Source: JANPJV01 sp031425695
Lineage (GTDB): Bacteria > Pseudomonadota > Gammaproteobacteria > Xanthomonadales > SZUA-5
NCBI GenBank assembly: GCA_031425695.1
Contig: JANPJV010000060.1
Span: 1 to 58,833 of the forward strand
Direction of reading: 5' to 3'
Length of the DNA: 58,833 nt
Shown here: piece after piece, positions 9,901 to 17,943 of the stretch
Layout of the letters: each line of letters starts with the position of its first letter
Numbering within the stretch: position 1 is the stretch's first letter
Position numbers and translations under genes: made by a program
Notes under the pieces: generated by a model
What the model saw: the letters and a program-made list of their open reading frames with translations, nothing else
Databases searched by the model: none
Told to the model about the DNA's origin: nothing

Positions 9901-12037
9901 GGACACCGACACGCTGACCCCGCAGGCGGATCTCTCCATCACCAAGACCGATGGCGCCACCAGCGAGGTCCCGGGGACCTCGGTGACCTACACCATCGTG
10001 GTTGGCAACGCCGGTCCGAGCGTCGAACCAAGCGCGACAGTCGCCGATGTGTTTGCGGCGAGCCTGAGTGCCTGCTCGACCACCAGTGTCGCGGCTGGCG
10101 GGGCGAGCGGGAACGACCCGGGGCCGATTGCCGGCAACCTCAACGACAGCGCGATCAGCCTGCCGGTGGGCAGTTCGGTGACCTATACGGCCACCTGCAC
10201 GATCGCCGCTGGCGCGACCGGCACGCTCGTGAACACTGCTGGCGTGGGTTCGTCGGTAACCGATCCGAACGCGGCCAACAACTCGGCGACCGACAGCGAT
10301 ACGCTGACGCCGCAGGGCACGCTCACGATCACCAAGACGGACGGCGTAACCCAGGCAACCTCGGGTGGCACGCTCACGTACACGATCTTCGTGAGCAACG
10401 GCGGCCCGTCGACCGATCCCGCGGTGCTGGTGACCGATAACTTCCCGGCCGGATTGTCCTGCGGCTGGACCAGTGCAGTGCTGGGTGGTGCTACCGGCAA
10501 CAGCAACAATGCCGGACCGGCCAACTTGAATGACACGCTCAGCCTGCCGCCTGGCGCCTCGGTCACCTACACGGCGACCTGCGCGATCGCGTCGTCAGCG
10601 ACGGGAACCTTGAGCAACACGGCCACGGCGACCACCTCGATCGGCGGCAGCAGTGTCAGCGCGACCGACAACAACACCGTGCTGGTGCAGTCGGCTGACC
10701 TGACCATCGTCAAGGGCGCCGATCCGCTCGAAGCGTTCCCGTCGATGCCACTCACCTACACCATCGTCGTCAACAACATCGGTCCCTCCGACGCGCAGAA
10801 CGTGGTCGTCACCGACAACCTGCCGCCCGACGTGACCTTCGTGTCGTCCAGCGGCTGCAACGAGAGCCCGGGCGGCGGCGCGCCGACCTGCACGATCGGC
10901 ACGCTCGCGGCGGGTTCCACCCGGACGGTGGTCTACAACACGATGGTGGTCGCCGATCCATCCGGTTCGTGGACCAACACCGCGACGGTCGTCTCGACGA
11001 CGCCGGATCCGACCACGCCGAACAGCTCGACCGTGACCGTGGTCAGCGACATCATTCCGCCGACCGTATTGGCGCTGCTCGACAGCAACAACGTCGCTAT
11101 CAGTGCCTGCAGCAGCCTGCGGCGCCCGGTCTCGACCCTGGCGGTGCGCTTCGACGAGGAGATGGAAGCCTCGGTCAACGGCCTGGGTCCGGACGATGCC
11201 AACAACCCGGCGAACTACCTGCTGGTGACGACCGGACCGGATCGCGACTTTGCGACCACCGGCTGCCAGGGCGGCGTAGCCGGAGATGACGTCCGCATCG
11301 TCATCAACTCGGTCAACTACAGCATCGACTCGCCGGTTGCCCCGCAATCCACCGCGGTACTCAACCTCAATGGTGGCGCCAGGTTGTCGAATGGCCTGTA
11401 CCGCCTCTACGCCTGCGGCACGACGACGCTGACTGACACCGTCGGCAATCCGCTCGATGGCAACGCGGATGGCACCGGTGGCGACGACTTCATGCGCAAC
11501 TTCCGGGTCGACACTGGCAACCTGTTCGACAACGGCCACTTCGACTGCAGCGCGAATGGATGGACGCCGACCGGCGCGGGCATCGCCTTCGATCCCGCCA
11601 GCGACGCCGATGCATCACCGCGTTCGGGCTCCGAGGGATTCACGACCACCAACAATCCAAGTCAACGGATTCGTCAGTGCGTCGTCTTCGGGCAGCTGGG
11701 CGAGGCGGCGCCGTACCTGTTCACCGGCCGTGCGCGCATGCAGGGCATCACGCCGAACGCCTTCATCGGCGCCAGCCCGGAATGCACCTTCTACGGCAGC
11801 GGCGACTGCACCGGAACCTCGCTGGGCACGCAATCCCAAAGCGGCGTGGTCCTCAGCCATACCGGCGGTCTCTGGATCAACCTGACCTTCGGAGTCGATC
11901 CGCCGGCCGCGGCACTGTCCGCCAATTGCGGCGTCACCCTCGACAACCCGCTGCAGAATTCGGCGGTAATCGGGCTCGACCAGCTACGCCTGCAAGGCAT
12001 CAGCGATCTCTTCCGCGACGGCTTCGAGGGACCGTGA
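3926..12037 (+). CDS. Giant secreted DUF11/GEVED repeat surface protein
   Basis: This 2703-residue protein has a Sec signal peptide of about 28 residues ending ASAQ. Fifteen DUF11 beta-sandwich repeats follow, most opening with a variant of ADLxITKTDGATxEVPGTP. Two GEVED domains (DYGDAP to DGEVEDHSV) interrupt the series, one after repeat 5 and one after repeat 10. After repeat 15 come an Ig-like segment with VRFDEEME, a Cys-containing ligand-binding-like region and the tail DLFRDGFEGP. DUF11 proteins are extracellular stalk or adhesin proteins by family precedent; no catalytic domain is visible. I chose the ATG at 3926, with GGGGAG upstream, because an in-frame ATG 57 bp earlier would precede the signal peptide. 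Repeats 2-6 and 7-11 form a 2.46-kb duplication. Confidence 0.92.
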   Translation: MSISSRSLSFLLAGAGLLALLPGPASAQTVNLDAFDLPPGKTVTVEFQVTVDSPMPPGDSSVQNQGSVTGSNIAGLLTNDPDTVAADDPTVTTILLLADLSITKTDGATTEVPGTPVTYTIVAGNAGPATINDGVVTDTFPATLTGCGWTASVTAGTASGFDASGTGNINDTGITMASGGAITYVVTCNIAANATGSLVNTASIASAGTSDPTPANNSATDSDTLVPSTDVVITKTDGATDEVPGTSVTYTIVASNIGPSTATGVSVADTFPGILSGCSTTSVAAGGATGNDAGPTAGNLNDIGITLPPAAAVTYTATCLISAAATGSLANTATISAATTDPVPGNNSATDTDTLTPSADLAITKTDGAATEVPGSAVTYTIVASNAAGPSVATGVSVADSFPGILSGCSTTSVAAGGATGNDAGPVAGNLNDIGITLPTGSSVTYTATCNIDAAATGSLANTATVSSGVADPTPGNNSATDTDTLTVANDVAVTKTDGSATEVPGTPVTYTMVVSNPTGPSSATAVTFTDNFPAALTACSTTSVAAGGATGNDAGPILGNISDTGITVPTGGTVTYTAACTVAAAATGTLANTASVTIGGGGDGNAANNTATDTDTLVPAADLAITKTNGVSSVSPGSVVNYTIQVSNSGPSTATGITVADTFPATLSGCTWTTTTTGTVSGHDASGTGNINDSGITMAPAATLTYTTANCLLSAGATGSLSNTASVTATTADPNSGDNSATDTDTILPFDYGDAPNLAQSGFANSYPTLGADDGARHVATGPTLGTARDIEGNGQPSLGATADDTTGVPDDEDGVSFSATVACQAGTATVSASAPARLNAWLDWNRDGDWADVGEQMATDQLLAAGNNTVNFTVPCTASLGTSYARFRLSTATGLSFIGQSSDGEVEDHSVSLTGSSDLAVTKTDGLTSAVPGQTPVVYTIVASNAGPSPASGVSLTDTFPGVLSCGWTSANAGGASGNTNNPSAAALNETLSLPVGSTVTYTVNCTINPAATGTLSNTVVIASTQPQNTDPVAGNNSATDNTTLTPQVNLGVTKTDGATSAIPGTPVTYTIVVSNAGPSTDPNATLADTFAGVLSGCSTTSVAAGGASGNDLGPVAGNLNDTGLMLPPGGSVTYTATCNIAASATGTLVNTATATASVTDSNGSNNSATDSDTLVPTADLAITKTDGATSEIPGTPVTYTIVASNAAGPSVATSVSVADNFPAMLTACSTTSVAAGGATGNDAGPVAGAFTDAGITLPVGASVTYTASCTVASTAIGSLANTATVTTGITDPNATNNSATDTNTLTVTTDVSVTKTDGTTTEVPGTPVSYTIVVANSGPSTATAVTLADTFAATLSACSTTSVAAGGATGNDPGPVLGNLSDTGLMLPAGSAVTYTATCNIDPAATGSLVNTASVSGATGDTNSGNDSATDTDTLVPAADLAITKTDGAASVSPGATVNYTIVVSNAGPSRSTGITVADTFPATLTGCTWTTATTGSVSGHDASGTGNINDSGISMGPAATLTYATANCVLDGAASGTLANTATVNAATADPNPADNSATDTNTILPLDYGDAPSAAQSGFAGSYPVLQADNGARHVATGLTLGAARDIEANGQPSLGATGDDTTGAPDDEDGVSFATLTACQGGSATVAASAPGRLNGWIDWNRDGDWADAGEQVATDQLLAAGSNTVNFTVPCSVALGTSYARFRLATQTGLGFIGQAADGEIEDHSVTLTASGNLGVTKTDGLSTAVPGQTTVVYTIVASNAGPSPLAGVSLTDTFPGVLTCGWTSAAAGGATGNTSNPGAAALNELLSLPVGASVTYTVSCTINPAATGTLSNTATIATTLANTSDPTPGNNTATDNTTLTPQANLSVSKTDGATTEVPGTPVTYTIVVANAGPSVEPSATLMDSFAASLSGCSTTSVAAGGASGNDVGPVAGNLNDTGIGLPVGASVTYTATCNIAAGATGTLVNTATASGSVVDPSPGNNSATDTDTLTPQADLSITKTDGATSEVPGTSVTYTIVVGNAGPSVEPSATVADVFAASLSACSTTSVAAGGASGNDPGPIAGNLNDSAISLPVGSSVTYTATCTIAAGATGTLVNTAGVGSSVTDPNAANNSATDSDTLTPQGTLTITKTDGVTQATSGGTLTYTIFVSNGGPSTDPAVLVTDNFPAGLSCGWTSAVLGGATGNSNNAGPANLNDTLSLPPGASVTYTATCAIASSATGTLSNTATATTSIGGSSVSATDNNTVLVQSADLTIVKGADPLEAFPSMPLTYTIVVNNIGPSDAQNVVVTDNLPPDVTFVSSSGCNESPGGGAPTCTIGTLAAGSTRTVVYNTMVVADPSGSWTNTATVVSTTPDPTTPNSSTVTVVSDIIPPTVLALLDSNNVAISACSSLRRPVSTLAVRFDEEMEASVNGLGPDDANNPANYLLVTTGPDRDFATTGCQGGVAGDDVRIVINSVNYSIDSPVAPQSTAVLNLNGGARLSNGLYRLYACGTTTLTDTVGNPLDGNADGTGGDDFMRNFRVDTGNLFDNGHFDCSANGWTPTGAGIAFDPASDADASPRSGSEGFTTTNNPSQRIRQCVVFGQLGEAAPYLFTGRARMQGITPNAFIGASPECTFYGSGDCTGTSLGTQSQSGVVLSHTGGLWINLTFGVDPPAAALSANCGVTLDNPLQNSAVIGLDQLRLQGISDLFRDGFEGP
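4610..9535 (+). repeat. Tandem 2.46-kb duplication within the DUF11 gene
   Basis: Copy A (4610-7075, 2466 bp) and copy B (7076-9535, 2460 bp) each encode five DUF11 repeats plus one GEVED domain in the same order. From repeat 5 onward the copies are in register at an offset of exactly 2460 bp; before it the offset is 2466 bp. DNA similarity is high in the GEVED parts, for example around 6301 and 8761. Repeat 12 continues the pattern as a partial third copy. Confidence 0.85.
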
Positions 12038-12067
12038 TGAGCTTGGGCATCGCGGGATGGCCGCGCT

Positions 12068-12146
12068 TGTGGGTCCGGACCATGTCCAGACGCCTTTGCG
12101 CGGCAGGCAAGCAGCCAGAAGCGTTCGGACCCGGTCCGAACCCACA
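12068..12146. repeat. GTGGGTCCGGAC-family palindromic element
   Basis: The left arm at 12068-12093 (TGTGGGTCCGGACCATGTCC and following bases) is an imperfect reverse complement of the right arm at 12121-12146. It lies just after the DUF11 gene and may end or process its transcript. The same family recurs at 49133-49296, 54765-55046 and 58731-58796. Confidence 0.75.
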
Positions 12147-12205
12147 GGAAGACGAGGCGCCAGTACGAATGTCCGGACCAATAAAAACTGCCAATGGAAT
12201 GCACC

Positions 12206-13015
12206 ATGACCACTAGAACACTGGGAATCTCGGCGCTGGTCGCGGCGGCCGCCCTCTACAGCGCCGCAGCATCCGCCCAGGCCATCGAGGCGCGCCACGC
12301 ACTGCGTTCCGGCGGGCCGACGCCAGCGCAACCGGCATTGCCGTCGGGAGCGGCCTTCCCATTCCAACTGGTGCTCGACGACAACAGCTTCGAAGCCACC
12401 GTCGGCGTCGCCGGTACCGCTGCGCGGCAGTTCCTCTGGTTCAACCGTTTCGCCGCACCGAATGCGATTCTGCTCGACGAGATCTGGGTGCTGTTCCCGG
12501 ACGGCCAGGCGATCCCGGTCGGCGGCGCCATCGACCTCGTGGTCTACAGCGACAACGATGCCAATCCCGCCAACGGCGCAACCTTGCTCGCCACCATTCC
12601 GAGCACCGTGCAGGTCGCCGATGGCAGCACCTTCTCGGTCTACAACCTGGCCACGCCGATCGCCGTTCCGGCCGGCAGCGATGTGCTGGTCGGCGTGATT
12701 AATCGGTTCGTGCAGTCCGGCGTCACCGCGCCCACCTTCCCGGCGGCCATCGATACCTCCGCCAGCCGGGGTCGTTCGTGGATCGCCATCTGGTCGGGCG
12801 ATCCGCCGGCCAGCCCCGCCCTGCCGAGCAACGGCACCACCCAGGTGATCGATACGCTGATCCCGGCGGTTGCGGGCAACTGGATGATCCGGGCGTTTGG
12901 CGTGTTTCCACCGGCGATTTCAGCCCCGAGCTTGAACCAGTTCGGAATTGGATTGATGACCGCGTTGTTTTTGTTGCTGGGTTCCCTGGCCGTGGGTCGA
13001 TCGCGCCAGCCGTAA
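12206..13015 (+). CDS. Secreted protein with IPTL-CTERM-like sorting tail
   Basis: This is a 269-residue exported protein with a signal peptide of about 25 residues (MTTRTLGISALVAAAA to SAQA). The middle is a beta-rich domain of unknown function. The C-terminus has the tripartite form of a sorting signal: APSLNQFGIG, a hydrophobic helix GLMTALFLLLGSLAVG, then basic RSRQP. This resembles IPTL-CTERM, whose consensus is IPTLSEW and which is linked to exosortase H in known genomes, but IPTL is replaced by APSL. I chose the ATG at 12206; an in-frame ATG at 12194 adds four residues. No exosortase gene is in the window. Confidence 0.75.
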   Translation: MTTRTLGISALVAAAALYSAAASAQAIEARHALRSGGPTPAQPALPSGAAFPFQLVLDDNSFEATVGVAGTAARQFLWFNRFAAPNAILLDEIWVLFPDGQAIPVGGAIDLVVYSDNDANPANGATLLATIPSTVQVADGSTFSVYNLATPIAVPAGSDVLVGVINRFVQSGVTAPTFPAAIDTSASRGRSWIAIWSGDPPASPALPSNGTTQVIDTLIPAVAGNWMIRAFGVFPPAISAPSLNQFGIGLMTALFLLLGSLAVGRSRQP

Positions 13016-13016
13016 T

Positions 13017-13060
13017 GGTGGGTCTGCGCGGTGCGCGGACGCTGTTGATGTTCAAAGGCG
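13017..13060. repeat. Single unit of the GGTGGGTCTGCG repeat
   Basis: GGTGGGTCTGCGCGGTGCGC followed by GGACGCT matches the 36-bp units repeated at 47961-48068. It sits between the IPTL-type gene and the beta-helix gene and seems to lack the inverted partner. Confidence 0.55.
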
Positions 13061-13198
13061 CGGAAAGCGTGCCTGTGATCGAACAAAGTTTGTAGGTCGT
13101 GTCGGCGGGCCCTATTGCCGGGCTCGCAAGCTGCCGAAGGCCGAAGTGCCCGCTGCAGCATCCTGTCAGTGTCCTCGAAAGCCGTATGAGGTGAATCG

Positions 13199-16100
13199 AT
13201 GAAAACGTCCAGCGCCAACCCAGTTTCCGGCGCCTTCGCGAGGCAAGTCCGGCGCGCGGCATGGTCCGCATTTGCGCTCGCTGCCACGCTCCTGGCGGCG
13301 CCAGCCGGCGCCGTCACTATCGATTCGTTCACCACCAACCAGGCCAACGTGGTGACGCCGGGCGCGCCTACGGTGGTCACCGGTGGAGCCGACATCATCG
13401 GCACGCAACGCGCCATTGCCAGCAATCTGCTGGCCGGTGCCGGGCCGGTCACGACCGGGGTCACGGGCGGCGCGCTCAACTTCAGCGTGACGGCCACCAC
13501 CCCCGATAGTCGCGGCGAAGGCGTTCTTACCTGGGACGGCGACACGACGGCCGGAAACTTCAACACGACTGGCCTCGCCGCGCAGAACTTGCGCGCCGGC
13601 AGCCACAGCGCGCTACGCATCCGGGTCAACAGTGCTACCGCCGGGACCGAACTGGTTTTCGAGGTCTACAGCGGCGCCGGCAGTGCCTCGCGAGGCGCCT
13701 TGCGACTGCCCACCGTTGCCGTCGCGACTGATTTTTTCCTGAGCTACACCCATGATTTCGTGCCCTTCCTCGGGACCGGCGCCAATTTCACCGCTGTGAC
13801 CGCGATGCAGATGCGCGTACGTGGAACCGAGGTTACCGTCGCCGTGGATATCGTCGACACGATCGGCCCCTCGGTGACCGCGACCAAGCGCGACCTCGAT
13901 CTGGCCAACTCGCCGATCGTCGCGCCGGTCCTGGAGGGCAGCACCTTCAAGTACCGGGTCCAGATCGGCAACACGGCCGGCCAGGCCGAGGGCGTCGACC
14001 TCACCGACACCGTCGATGCCAACACCACGCTCAACGCGGCAACTGTGCTCGCCACCCCGGTCGCGCTCAACGACACCATCCTTTCGCTCGGCAATGTCGA
14101 CCGCACCAGCGCGGCGCCGGGCGTGCTCGCCAACGATGTCGATCCCGATTCCAATGGCGCCGCCCCCGAGCTGGTGGTGGCCGCCGCATCGACCGGCGCC
14201 CAGGCAACCGCCCTTGGCGGCAGCATCAACCTCGCTGCGAACGGATCGTTTACCTATGCGCCGCCAGTCGGCGTCGGCAATGCCGTCGACACCTTCACCT
14301 ATACGCTGCAGGACAACGACGGCCAGACCGATACCGCACAGATCCGCTTCATTCTCGGCCCCCGCATCTGGTTCGTTGACGACGCTCACCCTGGGACCAA
14401 TGTCGGCACCAGCGCCAATCCCTTCGTCGGCTTCACTGCCACCAACGTAAACGGTGCCGGTGGGAATGGCGATCAGGACTCTTCGGGCGACATCATTTTC
14501 CTGTATTCCGGCACCTACTCGGGCAACGGAATCGTCCTCGAGGCCGGGCAAACACTGTGGGGCCAAGCCGACGCGCTGGTGGTCGATGGCATCAGCGTAG
14601 TCGGTGCGGGCATCCACCCGCTCATCACCAGTGCGGCCAGCGGCGTTACCCTGGCCACTGATAACACCCTGCGTGGCTTCAACGTCGGCGATACCGGCGC
14701 CGGCGGCGCGGATATCAACGGCACCACGTTCGGCACGCTCACCGTGTCAAACATGACCCTCAATGGAACTGGCCGCGCTTTGAATCTGGTCACGGGAACG
14801 CTCAATGGGACGTTCAGTGACCTAGATGCGGACTCCGGCAGCAACCAGGGCATTCTCTTGAATGCGGTGGGTGGTACCTGGGGCGTAAGCAGCCCGGTCA
14901 ACATCGGCAATGTCACCGCGGTAGGCGTCAACATTACCAATACGCCCGCCGGCGCGAGCATGACCTTCTCTAGCGGCCTGGTGGTCAACAAGACCTCCTC
15001 TGGCACGGGTGTGTTCCTGCAAACCAACAACGCCGCCGCGACCATTAACCTGGGTGTGGTCAACATCACCACCGGGTCCGGAACCGGCTTGTCCGTAGCC
15101 ACGTCGTCAATCAGGATCTTGGGGACGACGAGCACCATCAATGCCACCGGCGGCCCTGCGATCCTCGCGTCGACCTCCACGTTCGTGTCTGGCGCAGCTT
15201 TTGCGACGGTGAGTTCGACCAACAGCAGTTCGGCCGGCGTTGACCTCAACACCGTAACCGGCGCCCTGACCATCAGCGGCGGCGCGGTTTCCGGCGCAAC
15301 CGCGGTTGGGTTCGATGTGAATGCGGGCTTGGACAATATTTCGTATGCGGGAACCGTCACGAGTACTACTAACCGATCCGTCGAAGTGACCAACCGCACC
15401 GGCGGAACAGTGACCTTCTCCGGCGCGGTCAGCGACACCGGCACGGGTATCAACCTGACCGGCAATTCCACTGGCGCGATCGTGTTCAACGGCGGCTTGG
15501 TTGCCTCCACCGCGACGAATACGGCATTCAACGCCACCGGCGGCGGCACCATCAGCGTTTGCGACGAAGCCGGATGCAACTCTGGCGCGACCGGAACACT
15601 CGTCAATACGCTAACCACGACGACCGGCGCCGCGGTCAACGTCTCCGCCACCACCATCAGCGCCGCCGGGCTCGAGTTCCGCAGCATCAACTCAGCGACG
15701 GCATCGGCCAACCAGGTGATCACGCTGACCGACACCGGCGCGGGCCCCTTCTTCGTGAGGGGCACGGGTTCGGCCGGCAGCGGCGGCACCATCGACAACA
15801 AGACGCAGGACGCGATTCGGCTCAGCAATACCGATGGCCTGGTGACGCTGAATTTCATGATCATCGAGGACATCGGTGACATGGCCGGCGTGTCCAACAC
15901 GCGCAGCGGCCACGACGCGATCCAGGGCTTGAACGTGGATGGCGGCTTGTCCCTCACCAGCACCACCATCCGACGCATCAGCGACCAGGCCATTTACGGC
16001 GCGGTTTTTGGCAGCCCCGACACGGCGACGTCCTGGACTGGCCTCACGCTTGCCAACGTCACTATCGAGGATACCAACCGTTTCCACGTCGCCGGTGTGG

Positions 16101-17242
16101 GTGACGCGAACAACGAAGGTACGATCAGGATCCTGGGCCTGCGCGGGACGGTGTCGATCACAAACAGCGTTTTCGCGCGCGGCGCCGAGTTCCTGGATAT
16201 CTTCACGACTGCCGGCACGCTGACGATGACCGTGACGGGCAGCAGCTTCGCCAATGCCTACAAGGAATTCACTTCCGGCACCCTCGCCTCGGTCGGCGGC
16301 CACTGTATTGATGTCACCGTTCAGGGCGCCGGGGCTGCCAACGTCACTATCGGCAATCGCGCCGCGCCGAGCACCAGTAACACTTTCCTGAACTGCCGGA
16401 TTGCATCGCTGCGATTCGTGAACGACACCGGCAGCACCGGCAACAGCGACTTCATCGTTGCCCGCAACACGTTCACGGTGAACGACGGCAGCAGTGGCAT
16501 CGGCGGCGACTTCGACTTCCCGATGGGTGGGGTCCTGGTGTGGAACCTCGGCAATGGCCCTGGTGGCAGCGTGGTCGATACCATCGTTGAGAACAACACC
16601 TTTACCGATGTGACCAATGCCTCGGGCGGCGTGGGTCAATTGTCCCTGATCGCCGAAGGTGGGTTGCTGCAGGGCCTGATCCAGAGCAATAGCTTCGTGC
16701 GTCCGGGCAATGCGCCCTGGTGGATCCAGTCGCGTAATACGGTCAACTCAAATGCGCGCCTGCAATTCAGCACTAACACCATTACCGGTGGCCCGTCGCT
16801 GTGCACGACTGACCCCTCGTGCGCGGGCGGCTATACCACCCCCGGCTTGCGGACATTGTTCGACGCCAACAATGGCGCGACGCTTGACGCGACCCTTGCC
16901 AGCAACACCTTCCCCAGCCACGACACCGGCTTTGATCCGGGCGAAACGGTCGAATTCCGAGGTTTGGCGCCGAGCGGCGGAAGCGTCTGCGTCAACATGA
17001 CCAATAACCTTGCGGATGACGGTTATTCCCTCGAGCCGGCGGCAGGCAGCATGCGCACGGTCGGTAGTGGGGCCTGTCCCGTGGGAGCTCCTTCAGCGGC
17101 CTGTCAAAACGTGCTTGGCAATCGTGGCAACCGTGGCGGCGCCAACAACATCAATACCAACCCACCCTTCGTGCGGGTGTTCAACGCTGCGGTTGCAGTG
17201 TCGACCACCAATTGCTCGGTGCCCAATGGCGGGCCTTTCTAG
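13199..17242 (+). CDS. Large secreted beta-helix-type surface protein
   Basis: This is a 1347-residue exported protein. Residues 1-39 form a long signal peptide (hydrophobic core SAFALAATLLAAPAGA). An N-terminal beta-sandwich region is followed at about 230-380 by DUF11-like and cadherin-like segments (GVLANDVDPDSNG, then DTFTYTLQDNDGQTDTAQI). From about residue 395 (RIWFVDDAHPGTN) the protein is a long Ser/Thr/Asn/Gly-rich parallel beta-helix-like domain similar to right-handed beta-helix surface proteins. No C-terminal anchor or FxDGFE tail is seen; it ends NGGPF. The ATG is preceded by GAGGTG. No active-site pattern is evident, so a structural or adhesive role is inferred. Confidence 0.85.
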   Translation: MKTSSANPVSGAFARQVRRAAWSAFALAATLLAAPAGAVTIDSFTTNQANVVTPGAPTVVTGGADIIGTQRAIASNLLAGAGPVTTGVTGGALNFSVTATTPDSRGEGVLTWDGDTTAGNFNTTGLAAQNLRAGSHSALRIRVNSATAGTELVFEVYSGAGSASRGALRLPTVAVATDFFLSYTHDFVPFLGTGANFTAVTAMQMRVRGTEVTVAVDIVDTIGPSVTATKRDLDLANSPIVAPVLEGSTFKYRVQIGNTAGQAEGVDLTDTVDANTTLNAATVLATPVALNDTILSLGNVDRTSAAPGVLANDVDPDSNGAAPELVVAAASTGAQATALGGSINLAANGSFTYAPPVGVGNAVDTFTYTLQDNDGQTDTAQIRFILGPRIWFVDDAHPGTNVGTSANPFVGFTATNVNGAGGNGDQDSSGDIIFLYSGTYSGNGIVLEAGQTLWGQADALVVDGISVVGAGIHPLITSAASGVTLATDNTLRGFNVGDTGAGGADINGTTFGTLTVSNMTLNGTGRALNLVTGTLNGTFSDLDADSGSNQGILLNAVGGTWGVSSPVNIGNVTAVGVNITNTPAGASMTFSSGLVVNKTSSGTGVFLQTNNAAATINLGVVNITTGSGTGLSVATSSIRILGTTSTINATGGPAILASTSTFVSGAAFATVSSTNSSSAGVDLNTVTGALTISGGAVSGATAVGFDVNAGLDNISYAGTVTSTTNRSVEVTNRTGGTVTFSGAVSDTGTGINLTGNSTGAIVFNGGLVASTATNTAFNATGGGTISVCDEAGCNSGATGTLVNTLTTTTGAAVNVSATTISAAGLEFRSINSATASANQVITLTDTGAGPFFVRGTGSAGSGGTIDNKTQDAIRLSNTDGLVTLNFMIIEDIGDMAGVSNTRSGHDAIQGLNVDGGLSLTSTTIRRISDQAIYGAVFGSPDTATSWTGLTLANVTIEDTNRFHVAGVGDANNEGTIRILGLRGTVSITNSVFARGAEFLDIFTTAGTLTMTVTGSSFANAYKEFTSGTLASVGGHCIDVTVQGAGAANVTIGNRAAPSTSNTFLNCRIASLRFVNDTGSTGNSDFIVARNTFTVNDGSSGIGGDFDFPMGGVLVWNLGNGPGGSVVDTIVENNTFTDVTNASGGVGQLSLIAEGGLLQGLIQSNSFVRPGNAPWWIQSRNTVNSNARLQFSTNTITGGPSLCTTDPSCAGGYTTPGLRTLFDANNGATLDATLASNTFPSHDTGFDPGETVEFRGLAPSGGSVCVNMTNNLADDGYSLEPAAGSMRTVGSGACPVGAPSAACQNVLGNRGNRGGANNINTNPPFVRVFNAAVAVSTTNCSVPNGGPF

Positions 17243-17375
17243 AAGTGGTGCGCGGCCACTTTTGCCTGTTAACAATAGCTGGCGAATCTGATCGCAACTT
17301 TGGAGACCTCGGCAGCCCCAAGTTCCAAGTTTTAGCTATCGAATTAGGGTAGATTGACTGGCGTTTCACGGAATA

Positions 17376-17399
17376 CTCACTGGCTTCTCAGCCAGTGAG
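17376..17399. promoter_or_regulatory. Perfect hairpin in leader of first collar gene
   Basis: CTCACTGGCT (17376-17385) pairs perfectly with AGCCAGTGAG (17390-17399) across a TCTC loop. It ends 19 bases before the ATG and just upstream of the ribosome site AGGAGAG. It could be an mRNA stem-loop or a protein operator; there is no T-run, so it is not a standard terminator. Confidence 0.5.
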
Positions 17400-17418
17400 A
17401 GACGATCAGGAGAGCAAA

Positions 17419-17928
17419 ATGGCTGAGCCGTTCTTGAGCGAAATCCGGATTTTCTCCTTTGTATTTGCGCCGCGTGCCTGGGCCCTTTGCAATGGACAGC
17501 TATTGCCCATCAACCAGAATCAGGCACTGTTCTCTCTGCTCGGCACGACCTTTGGCGGCGATGGACGGGTCAATTTCGCATTGCCCGATCTGCGCTCGCG
17601 TGTACCCATTCATGTGGGCTCGGGACATACGCTCGGTGAGCGCGGCGGCGAGCAGGCGCATACATTAAGCATTGCCGAGTTGCCCACCCATGCCCATCTC
17701 GGCAGGGTCAACACCGGCAACGCAGCAACTCCCGATCCGTCTGGCGCTTTCCTGGCTTCCGCGCCATCGGCACTTGGCACGCCTTATGGGACCAGTTCGC
17801 CGCTCGCAGCCATGGCGCCGCAGACCATAGGCAATACCGGCGGCTCCCAGGCGCATCTCAACATGCAGCCCTTCCTGACCTTGAGCTTCTGCATTGCGCT
17901 GCAGGGCATATTCCCTTCCCCGACGTAA
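17419..17928 (+). CDS. Phage tail collar domain (Mdp-like) protein 1
   Basis: This 169-residue protein has the phage tail Collar domain of microcystin-dependent (Mdp) proteins. The hallmarks are RAWALCNGQLLPINQNQALF, LLGTTFGGDGRVNFALPDLR and a C-terminal LNMQPFLTLSFCIALQGIFP. In phages the domain sits in short tail-fibre proteins. Chromosomal versions without other phage genes are widespread and mostly uncharacterised. There is no signal peptide. The ATG at 17419 has AGGAGAG upstream. It is the first of three paralogues 15-124 bp apart, probably co-transcribed. Confidence 0.9.
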   Translation: MAEPFLSEIRIFSFVFAPRAWALCNGQLLPINQNQALFSLLGTTFGGDGRVNFALPDLRSRVPIHVGSGHTLGERGGEQAHTLSIAELPTHAHLGRVNTGNAATPDPSGAFLASAPSALGTPYGTSSPLAAMAPQTIGNTGGSQAHLNMQPFLTLSFCIALQGIFPSPT

Positions 17929-17943
17929 TCCGAGGTCACGACC

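Noticed and set aside
13613..14617. 334-residue minus-strand frame in the beta-helix gene
   Set aside because: It is opposite a well-supported exported protein and has shadow-type composition.
17260..17300. A sigma-70 promoter for the collar operon (TTGCCT with a weak -10)
   Set aside because: The -10 match is too poor to support a promoter call.
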